A DNA stretch of 51,715 nt from an uncultured Armatimonadota bacterium (lineage in GTDB: Bacteria > Armatimonadota > Armatimonadia > Armatimonadales > Armatimonadaceae): contig CAIVZM010000009.1 of assembly GCA_903910385.1 (NCBI GenBank), forward strand, positions 1-51,715. The letters run 5' to 3'. A program made the position numbers and the translations under genes. The notes below the pieces were generated by a model that ran no database searches, had not been told where the DNA came from, and worked only from the letters and a program-made list of their open reading frames with translations. This document shows, piece after piece, positions 10,162-16,890 of this stretch (the first letter of the stretch is position 1; each line of letters opens with the position of its first letter).

Positions 10162-10506
10162 GTGACATATTCCGCTTTTCTGGTAATATTTCTGCTCTGT
10201 CCCATAATTTTACTGATTGGGATTCTGCGACGCCATATTATGTCAGCCCATCTGAAAGCCTGTGGTCTGATATGTCTGATATCATTTGTATACACTACCC
10301 CCTGGGATAACTACGCCGCCTATAAGAAGTTATGGTCCTTCGCACCGGAATTTGTCTGGGGACCGCCCCTCTGGTTCGGCTATCTTCCGCTGGAAGAATA
10401 CCTATTTTATTTCGCAGAAGCCGTGTTCGTTTGTCTGGTTGTTGTCGGGTTATCCTGTATCCGCTTTCTTGCCCCCGAAAACCCCGGAGACATTGACAAG
10501 CCTTAA
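10162..10506 (+). CDS. crtYc: Lycopene cyclase domain protein, subunit c
   Basis: A 114-residue protein with three predicted membrane helices and the motif YLPLEEYLFYF, the PLEE signature of the CrtYc/CrtYd type lycopene cyclases found in actinobacteria and, fused, in fungi and archaea. Together with the next gene it forms a heterodimer that closes the ends of lycopene to beta- or epsilon-rings in the membrane. The start is a GTG at 10162 with no clear ribosome site. A TTWDN-like element (YTTPWDNYAA) is also typical of the family. Confidence 0.9.
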   Translation: MTYSAFLVIFLLCPIILLIGILRRHIMSAHLKACGLICLISFVYTTPWDNYAAYKKLWSFAPEFVWGPPLWFGYLPLEEYLFYFAEAVFVCLVVVGLSCIRFLAPENPGDIDKP

Positions 10507-10540
10507 ACCATTCAGAAATATTTGACATCATTTGACAACT

Positions 10541-10930
10541 ATGGAAACGCTCCCCTTCGGCAAAACGTCTTATCTCTGGATATTGCTACTATGGGCAATG
10601 CCTGTGTTAGCGTTGCAGTGGGTGGTTGCGCCTCGCGCTTTGTGGCGCAATCGTCGACTTATCGTCGCCTCGACGCTTCTCTGCGGGACTTACCTCAGTC
10701 TTGCGGATCATTTTGCCATCGCTCGCGGTATCTGGCAAATTCGTGAGGAAGGGATTCTCGGATGGAGACTTCAGGGGCACTTACCACTGGAGGAAGCGTT
10801 CTTCTTCTTCTTGACCGTCGCATTGTGCGTTCAGGGATTTGTCATGATTTCCGGCTACTTTTTTGAACTGGTTCCACACTCAGACCAGAGCGCTAACAAG
10901 AGAAAGACAAAAGAAAGCAACCAGAAATGA
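10541..10930 (+). CDS. crtYd: Lycopene cyclase domain protein, subunit d
   Basis: This 129-residue second subunit has the same three-helix layout and the motif HLPLEEAFFFFLT, matching PLEE in the partner gene, plus DHFAIARGIW, which corresponds to the WDN-like region. I start it at ATG 10541; a TTG at 10532 is possible. Its stop overlaps the following muramidase gene as ATGA, so the three genes are probably one transcript. No other carotenoid genes are in view, so the lycopene-forming steps must be encoded elsewhere. Confidence 0.9.
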   Translation: METLPFGKTSYLWILLLWAMPVLALQWVVAPRALWRNRRLIVASTLLCGTYLSLADHFAIARGIWQIREEGILGWRLQGHLPLEEAFFFFLTVALCVQGFVMISGYFFELVPHSDQSANKRKTKESNQK

Positions 10931-12255
10931 CGACACGACGGGGATTGATTCAGGCAGGATTGGCGGGAGCGGTAGGTCTCGTGACCGGGCAGGCAACCGC
11001 TCGTGCTCAGAATCTGGGCGACGCCAAACCAGGTGATGGCAATAATAAGGTAAACACGGAAAGGGTCCGCCCCGGACTGGAATCTCTGGCAATATCAGGA
11101 TATTCTCCGCTTGCTGGTCTGAAAGTGGGGCTGGTAACGAACCCAACAGGGATTTTGCCCGATTACACTTCCACAATTGAAGCATTGTACCGAGCCCCCG
11201 GAGTCAAGCTTCGCGCCTTGTTCGGTCCAGAGCATGGAATCCGAGGCAATATATCCGCAGGCGATGAGGTCGCCTCGTCGGTGGACTCACAGACCAAACT
11301 ACCCGTTTATTCCCTCTATGGAAAAACCAGAGTTCCGACCGCCGCGATGCTGAAAGGTTTGGATGCGCTGATTTTCGATATGCAAGATATCGGGGCGAGG
11401 TCTTATACCTATGTTTCCACTCTGGGATGCGTCATGGAAGGAGCGGCGGCGCAAGGCATTCCCGTGATCGTTTTGGACAGACCAAATCCAGTAGGGTTGA
11501 ACCGGATCGAAGGCGGACCACCAAGAGGCGCCTTTCTTGGCTCATATGTCAGTAAGTATCCCATCGCCTACCTGCATGGAATGACTCTGGGCGAGTTAGC
11601 GAAGATGATCAACGGGTCAGGTTGGCTACCGGGCGGGCGTCTCTGCGAATTGACGGTGATTCCCTGTGAAAATCTGCGGCGAAACATGGCGACCTGGGAA
11701 TCATTTGGCGGGTTGCCCTGGGTTCCCACATCACCGCACATCCCGCAATCCACTACTCCCGCTTTTTATGCCCTTACCGGGATCGTGGGCGAGCTTTCCA
11801 CTGTCGCCACTGGTATTGGGTACCCGTTACCATTTGAACTTGCGGGGGGTCCGGGTATCGATTCTTTCGCATTGTCGAAGGAGCTCACGCGCAGGAACCT
11901 GCCGGGGATGATTTTCCGTCCCCATTTCTGGACTCCCTACTACGGATCAATGACAGACCGTACCTGCGGAGGCGTCCAGATTCATCTTCCTGAACTCACG
12001 GCAAGCGCAACGACTCGTCTGGCTTCCCTGACCCGATTCAATTTCGAGCTTCTAGATGCCTTGCGAAAGCTGAATCGCTCCCGATCATTCTTTACGAGTT
12101 CTGAATCCACCCGCATGTTCGATCTGGGATGCGGAACGGATCGCGTCCGCAAAGCGTTCCTTTCCGGCGCATCCGCTTCCGATATGTGGAATATCTTTAA
12201 CGAAGGGCGGGACGCCTTCACCGCCCTTCGTTCGTCCTATCTGATATACATTTGA
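10927..12255 (+). CDS. Exo-beta-N-acetylmuramidase NamZ-like (DUF1343)
   Basis: A 442-residue exported protein. The N-terminus TTRRGLIQAGLAGAVG looks like a twin-arginine signal. The DUF1343 core follows: GLVTNPTG, FGPEHGIRG, PVYSLYG, DALIFDMQDIGARSYTY and VLDRPNPVG. Characterised members (NamZ, family GH171) remove terminal N-acetylmuramic acid from peptidoglycan fragments during cell-wall recycling. The start overlaps the crtYd stop by 4 bases. Linking a wall enzyme with a carotenoid cyclase in one transcript is unusual and is probably a matter of co-expression rather than a shared pathway. Confidence 0.9.
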   Translation: MTTRRGLIQAGLAGAVGLVTGQATARAQNLGDAKPGDGNNKVNTERVRPGLESLAISGYSPLAGLKVGLVTNPTGILPDYTSTIEALYRAPGVKLRALFGPEHGIRGNISAGDEVASSVDSQTKLPVYSLYGKTRVPTAAMLKGLDALIFDMQDIGARSYTYVSTLGCVMEGAAAQGIPVIVLDRPNPVGLNRIEGGPPRGAFLGSYVSKYPIAYLHGMTLGELAKMINGSGWLPGGRLCELTVIPCENLRRNMATWESFGGLPWVPTSPHIPQSTTPAFYALTGIVGELSTVATGIGYPLPFELAGGPGIDSFALSKELTRRNLPGMIFRPHFWTPYYGSMTDRTCGGVQIHLPELTASATTRLASLTRFNFELLDALRKLNRSRSFFTSSESTRMFDLGCGTDRVRKAFLSGASASDMWNIFNEGRDAFTALRSSYLIYI

Positions 12256-12636
12256 TTCACATACCTGTAATTGATGTTGGTAATGTATACGGGTTAGGGC
12301 GTCAACAATCCAACCTCGGCGCGACGCTGAAGAAGGCGCAGGAAATACGAAATGTTTATCAACTCCAGAGCGGTGATCGGTCTAACCTGTAACCCATCTC
12401 TGGAAGCGAAGTGAGATACCAAATCAGATATCCTCCCAATTATTTAGCAGTTAATACAGAATAATCCTGTATCCCTAACATAGATTTACTTTCCGAATAT
12501 CCTGTCGGAGCAGTTGATTTTCTTTGATCACGGCTGCATTTTTTTGATCTGTTCGCTCAGATCGGTGACGATGCGCCATAGACAGGCTACAATAGTAGAC
12601 GTCAAACTTATCTTTCCGCTCCGTGAGGAGGTTCCG
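12256..12636 (+). promoter_or_regulatory. 381-bp spacer with likely promoter for the proline-rich secreted protein
   Basis: No gene is evident. A promoter-like pair, GTGACG at 12565-12570 and TACAAT at 12588-12593 with 17 bases between, lies about 45 bases before the start codon of the next gene, and the ribosome site AGGAGG is at 12626-12631. The rest of the spacer shows nothing I can name. Confidence 0.5.
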
Positions 12637-14667
12637 TTGCGTCTTTTGAAGTTTATCCGCCTGATGTCGCCCGCACTCAGTGTGGTCTTATTTGCTCCGG
12701 CATTAGCGCAATTACCGCCAGTTAATACGTCGGCGACTCCCCCGCCCGGACCGATTGGCGCAATTAATGCTCCGTCGCTGTTTACCGATAAGGAACGAGC
12801 GTCGATTGTAGCCTACTGGCAGGCTCCCGGTCGTTACACGATCGCCGCTCCTGCCGCCGCCCTCACCGATGGCCCCTTTCAGGTGCGCCTGACCGCCGAA
12901 GGCTCCGCCTGGTTTTTAAATTACCAGAAAGCGGTTGGCGCCGGTGGCAAATTCATTCCGCCCACGCGGGACGCCCGTCCTACATCTGGTCCCTACACAG
13001 AATGGGACGCCTGGGTATCAGCAAAAGTCGCCTATGACCGGGCGCTTTCCCAGCAGGCGGCGGACAATGCCAACAAATTGATTCTGAACAGGACGTTGCC
13101 TGCTCCGGTATTGACGCCGCCCACTCTGACGCCGCCCACTCTGACACCGCCCACTCTGACGCCGCCAGGAACCGCTATCACTTCCGCTCCACAGGTTCTT
13201 GTAGGCGGAACCAGTGTCGGGCTACCGCCAGCCCCTGGCCCGATTCCTGCTGGACTGCTTGCCGCTGCAGGTAATCCGCCCCCCTTTGCTGGAGTTGTCT
13301 GCCCCCTGCTCTACACGGTCAGTTTCGATAAGGCTGATGAAGTTTTCGCTTACACGGACAATGTCAAATTGCGTGAGCGATACGCTTACTACCGATTTCC
13401 TCGCGGCGTCGTTTCCTATGGTAAGCAATTGAAGGATATGGAACCATCCGAGCGTGATGCGCTCTTTCGAGCGGCTGGTTTTACGGAATCAGACCAGCGA
13501 ATCTTCTCGGCGGTTTCGAAGCTAGAAGGCGGCTTTGAAACCGTTCAGACATACGACACCGGATATGTCTCCATTGGTTTTATTCAGTTTGTCACTTTGG
13601 GTGATGGTCGCGCGGATCTCTCCAATGTCCTCCGGGAGATGAAAACATCTGACCCGAAAAGCTTTCAGGAAGATTTCCGACGCTTCGGCATCGACATCTC
13701 CCCAGACCTCACCATCATCGTGATTGACCCTGCGACGGGAGCGGAACTCTCTGGTAATCCCGCAGTCCTGAAGATAATCGACGACAAGCGCCTGACCGCC
13801 GTTTTTCAACGCGCAGGGAGGAAAACGCCTTTTCGCGTTGCACAAATCAAGATTGCTCGTGCGTATTACTGGCCGGTTTTCGATCCTCTGACAGTTTCCT
13901 TGCCAGATGGCTCAACATTCACCGGTACGATAGGCGATGTCGTCAAGTCTGAGGCGGGATTGGCGACTCTTCTAGATCGCAAGATAAATGTCGGAAATCT
14001 TCGCACATTACCGGCGGCGGTCGCACAGTGCATGGCGTCCCGGGGATGTAAGTCCTTTGTGGAAGTCACCGCCTATGAAAAAGACATCATTAGCACAATG
14101 AAATATCGCACTGATTTTCTTGCAGATGTTTCTCTGTCTCAACCGTCAGAACCGCCGACGTTGCCTGTCCCGCCTGTTTTCCCCAAACCGGCATCCGCTA
14201 ACGCCACATATCTACCTATTGGCCCCTCCGTACCTGCCGCGCCTGTTACCTCCGTATCAAACCCTGACGGGGTTCCTTCCACAATTGGAGATGCCACCGT
14301 CAAGGTATCCCCGCAGATTGCAGTTCCAGCGTTACTGCCTATACCGGGCGCCAGCATTCTCCCCTCTGGTACAGCAACACCTAAAACCCCGCCTTCAACA
14401 AAGAATAAAGACATCAAAGACACTAAAGGCAAGGACACCGCCATGTCGGTCAAGCCAAACGTGAAAACCGTCGATAGCAAAACGAAACCCGCCGCCACCC
14501 CGACGGCTACCCCTACTCCACCCATCACTCCAAAAGCGGATAACGGCAACGGCGCCGTTCCTCCGGCAACTCCCACGGGTTCGTCGGGTTCGCCCGCGCC
14601 ATCAACTCCTCCTTCTCCCGGGACGACCAATCCTCCGCCGGCGAGTGTCCCTCCGACTAATCCGTGA
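12637..14667 (+). CDS. Proline-rich exported protein with lysozyme-like central domain
   Basis: A 676-residue secreted protein. The TTG start at 12637 is chosen because AGGAGG lies 5 bases before it and a clean signal peptide follows (MRLLKFIRLMSPALS to APALAQ). A low-complexity stretch near residue 160 repeats TLTPP four times (15-base tandem repeats at about 13,113-13,163). The central part contains AVSKLEGGFETVQTYDTG and VSIGFIQF, reminiscent of peptidoglycan hydrolases in which a glutamate acts as acid, but I cannot assign a family. The last 150 residues are a Pro/Thr/Ser/Lys-rich tail that may span the wall or stay disordered. Function unknown. Confidence 0.85.
   Translation: MRLLKFIRLMSPALSVVLFAPALAQLPPVNTSATPPPGPIGAINAPSLFTDKERASIVAYWQAPGRYTIAAPAAALTDGPFQVRLTAEGSAWFLNYQKAVGAGGKFIPPTRDARPTSGPYTEWDAWVSAKVAYDRALSQQAADNANKLILNRTLPAPVLTPPTLTPPTLTPPTLTPPGTAITSAPQVLVGGTSVGLPPAPGPIPAGLLAAAGNPPPFAGVVCPLLYTVSFDKADEVFAYTDNVKLRERYAYYRFPRGVVSYGKQLKDMEPSERDALFRAAGFTESDQRIFSAVSKLEGGFETVQTYDTGYVSIGFIQFVTLGDGRADLSNVLREMKTSDPKSFQEDFRRFGIDISPDLTIIVIDPATGAELSGNPAVLKIIDDKRLTAVFQRAGRKTPFRVAQIKIARAYYWPVFDPLTVSLPDGSTFTGTIGDVVKSEAGLATLLDRKINVGNLRTLPAAVAQCMASRGCKSFVEVTAYEKDIISTMKYRTDFLADVSLSQPSEPPTLPVPPVFPKPASANATYLPIGPSVPAAPVTSVSNPDGVPSTIGDATVKVSPQIAVPALLPIPGASILPSGTATPKTPPSTKNKDIKDTKGKDTAMSVKPNVKTVDSKTKPAATPTATPTPPITPKADNGNGAVPPATPTGSSGSPAPSTPPSPGTTNPPPASVPPTNP
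13113..13163 (+). repeat. 15-bp tandem repeat inside coding sequence
   Basis: Three to four near-identical 15-base units (CTGACGCCGCCCACT type, with one base change in a unit) encode the TLTPP repeat. Such repeats can change copy number by slippage, so the linker length may vary between strains. Confidence 0.8.
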
Positions 14668-14720
14668 TCCGGATTTCGGTTCCTGGCGCTGTAAAGACGC
14701 ACAGGAATTATATTAAAAAC

Positions 14721-14755
14721 AGGCGGAGCGTATCCTAAAGGATCACGCTTCGCCT
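14721..14755 (+). terminator. Imperfect hairpin after the proline-rich protein gene
   Basis: AGGCGGAGCGTATCC pairs with GGATCACGCTTCGCCT across a TAAA loop with one bulge and one mismatch. It starts about 55 bases after the stop codon. There is no clear uridine run after it. Confidence 0.5.
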
Positions 14756-14823
14756 CACGATTATATGATCTGAGGTTCGGTAATCATCACAGAAATCCAT
14801 TCGGGAATATGTCGCCTCAAGTC

Positions 14824-14852
14824 TTGACGACCCGCGTCGTGCGTGATAAAAC
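14824..14852 (+). promoter_or_regulatory. Probable promoter of tRNA-Asn
   Basis: TTGACG at 14824-14829 and TAAAAC at 14847-14852 are 17 bases apart, and the tRNA starts 13 bases after the latter. The -10 element is weak. Confidence 0.4.
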
Positions 14853-14864
14853 GAAATTCGCTGT

Positions 14865-14937
14865 TCCCTGTTAGCTCAGTTGGCAGAGCGCTTGACTGTT
14901 AATCAGGATGTCGCTGGTTCGAGTCCAGCACAGGGAG
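14865..14937 (+). tRNA. tRNA-Asn (anticodon GTT)
   Basis: The cloverleaf closes: acceptor TCCCTGT with ACAGGGA, D-arm GCTC/GAGC, anticodon stem CTTGA/TCAGG around CTGTTAA, and T-arm GCTGG TTCGAGT CCAGC. The discriminator is G. The CCA end is not encoded, so it must be added by a nucleotidyltransferase. Confidence 0.97.
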
Positions 14938-14960
14938 CCTAAGCATCTAAAACGAAAATC

Positions 14961-14997
14961 GCCTGATTCCGCGCTAAGCGAGAATCGGGCTTTTTTG
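14961..14997 (+). terminator. Rho-independent terminator of tRNA-Asn
   Basis: GCCTGATTC pairs with GAATCGGGC (one G-U pair) and is followed by TTTTTTG. It lies 24 bases after the tRNA. Confidence 0.88.
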
Positions 14998-15032
14998 TTT
15001 TACCGGAAGGGATAAGAACGATTGATATATCG

Positions 15033-15611
15033 TTATAATCCTTCCCATGAGCAGTTGAAGGCTTGTATTCCGGCATACTGCTCCGCCGTCATAAAGACCT
15101 TGCCTTCCTTCAGGTACTCGGTGAACTTCTTGCCGTCGGGAGACACCTGCATACACTCGCCGATGCTCAAACGCTCCGTCTGCACCGTAAAGCCGCCCTC
15201 GTTCTGGAACATCACCGTCACACAAGCGGAGTTAAGAAGATTCTCTTCATACGGTGATAGACCGAATCTGTAACGCAGGCAGGCGCTGTATGGATCGTAC
15301 ATAATGCTCAGAGACGACCGTAAGCGCCGCGACCCGATGATCACTCCGGGCAGGCATTTATAGCCTCCGTTGCCGGAAGCAGGGGTGGCTCGCATCAGAC
15401 CTGACAGGTAAGTCTTTTGCCGCGAGGAGGTCGGCGAGACGATTTGACTGGCATGTTGTTGGTCAGTGTTTTGCCACCCATCACCAGAAGAGACAAACTT
15501 CACCCCCGTATAACGGTTGACCATATGAATGGATTCTCCGAACCGAGTGTAAGCATAGGGCGTTGGCCAGAAAAACCAACCGAACAAAGCAGTTGTCGTT
15601 AAACCAACCAT
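15033..15611 (-). CDS. Membrane-anchored hypothetical protein
   Basis: A 192-residue protein with one N-terminal hydrophobic segment (MVGLTTTALFGWFFWPTPYA) and a polar, probably extracytoplasmic remainder. The stretch YTRFGESIHMVNRYTGVKF looks like a short beta-repeat of the kind seen in small secreted proteins, where a tyrosine-arginine strand is followed by NRYTG. Four cysteines in the C-terminal half may form disulfides. ATG 15611 is preferred because GAGG sits 6 bases upstream; the frame opens at a GTG at 15644. It is a single gene, convergent with tRNA-Asn. Function unknown. Confidence 0.75.
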   Translation of the reverse strand: MVGLTTTALFGWFFWPTPYAYTRFGESIHMVNRYTGVKFVSSGDGWQNTDQQHASQIVSPTSSRQKTYLSGLMRATPASGNGGYKCLPGVIIGSRRLRSSLSIMYDPYSACLRYRFGLSPYEENLLNSACVTVMFQNEGGFTVQTERLSIGECMQVSPDGKKFTEYLKEGKVFMTAEQYAGIQAFNCSWEGL

Positions 15612-15802
15612 GCTGTACCTCACAGCTTTAGAGTTTTGAATCACAGCTTATTTATTTTTCTAATCTCAAAAATTTGTGGTCTGGGAACTTGCGATAATTC
15701 ATGAGGGCGATGAGATACTCCCTCTGTGAAGCATCGTACTGGCAAAACTATAGATTGTTCTAGAAATTTTATATGGAGTCGAGACGATTTTATTATTCAA
15801 CT

Positions 15803-16009
15803 TGAGTTCGGGATAAGGATTCATATAAAAAGTCGTCGATAATAGTTACCGCCTCTCGAAATTGCTGATGGCAAACTCGGTTTTCCTCGCTCGACAGGTG
15901 ACAAATTCGTGGTGCAGTGTCACGTTGTCCGTAAAGCCACAAAATTCAACATTTTTGATATATATTGATATTAATGAAAATCTAATAACCTTCCATTATC
16001 CCAAATTCA
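15803..16009. mobile_element. MITE-like relic with IS982-type termini
   Basis: The left end TGAGTTCGGGATAAG is identical over 15 bases to the left end of the IS982-like element at 51582. The right end at 15996-16009, TTATCCCAAATTCA, is its inverted copy with two mismatches. The 207-base interior is AT-rich and holds no transposase frame. I see no convincing target-site duplication. It is best read as a non-autonomous derivative mobilised by the IS982-like transposase, or as a decayed deletion copy. Confidence 0.55.
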
Positions 16010-16330
16010 CATTAATTTATTAGCTTCAAGTGCAATCAATGTCATATCGAAAATCTAATTCTCAAGCGTGAAATAGCCGGAAACGAATTACCAGAGATAA
16101 TGGTACGTACAATTACTATTTTGATACTATTAGGTGATTCATGACAGGCATTTGAAATCAGGCGCTTGAACCGTGGGCACGGCATATGTTGTATCATGTT
16201 ATAGCACCTACTCACAATTTTCGGTATGCACTTCTGTGAAAAAATTTTTGCGATATAGTATGAGTGTGGAACGCTCAACGAAATTCATTGTATATATGAG
16301 TGTAAGGAAATCAAGGAGCCGATAATCGTT
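16010..16330. other. AT-rich upstream region of hsp20, no gene seen
   Basis: This 321-base stretch is AT-rich. It contains a short palindrome CCGTG-GG-CACGG near 16,170 after CTTGAA, which might belong to a heat-shock type promoter, but no complete CIRCE or sigma32 site is present. AAGGAG occurs 12 bases before the hsp20 ATG. Confidence 0.4.
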
Positions 16331-16801
16331 ATGGCATGGCGTGAATACAGAGACCTTCTCAGGCACATGGAATATGATATGCAACGCTTCGCGGAAGATG
16401 GTCTGCGAGGATTTCTGGAACACCCCGCAGCAGTAAGCAGGTTCTGGCAACCTGCCGCCGACATTCATGAGACCGAAGTCGGCGTCGTGATCAAACTGGA
16501 ACTATCCGGCGTTTCGGTAGATGATGTGAGTGTTTCCCTTTCCGGCGCAGGACGGGAATTGACTGTCTCCGGCGTTCGCTCCGAGCCGTTGCTTGACCGA
16601 AATGAAAGAGTCGGTTGCCATCTTCTGGAAATCTATTACGGTCCTTTTGAACGAACTTTTCATTTGCCCGCTGAGGGCGATATAGACAGGGATGCAATCA
16701 CCGCGACCCTGCGCGACGGCTTCCTGACGATAACGCTACCGCGTCGTCCCGAAGTCCGAGTGACACGCAATATTCCGATTCAGACCGCTTCGGCGGAGTA
16801 G
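16331..16801 (+). CDS. Hsp20 / alpha-crystallin small heat-shock protein
   Basis: This 156-residue protein has the alpha-crystallin domain from about residue 42: WQPAADIHETEVGVVIKLEL, then VDDVSVSLSGAGRELTVSG, GPFERTFHLP and LRDGFLTITLP. It binds unfolding proteins as an ATP-independent holdase in the cytoplasm. The usual C-terminal I-x-I anchor is represented by NIPIQ. It lies 89 bases upstream of lon, so both may belong to the same protein-quality response. Its upstream region is long and AT-rich. Confidence 0.95.
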   Translation: MAWREYRDLLRHMEYDMQRFAEDGLRGFLEHPAAVSRFWQPAADIHETEVGVVIKLELSGVSVDDVSVSLSGAGRELTVSGVRSEPLLDRNERVGCHLLEIYYGPFERTFHLPAEGDIDRDAITATLRDGFLTITLPRRPEVRVTRNIPIQTASAE

Positions 16802-16890
16802 ATAAAGGCGCTACTTCTTCCTGAATCAACTGTTCAGGATGTAAAGAGCGTGGAATGGGAAACAATTGAGGCAGTCAGGAGAGACGCTTG

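Noticed and set aside
14139-14702. 187-codon minus-strand frame rich in Gly and Val
   Set aside because: It is the antisense of the proline-rich tail of the secreted protein, which gives stop-free glycine-rich sequence on the other strand.
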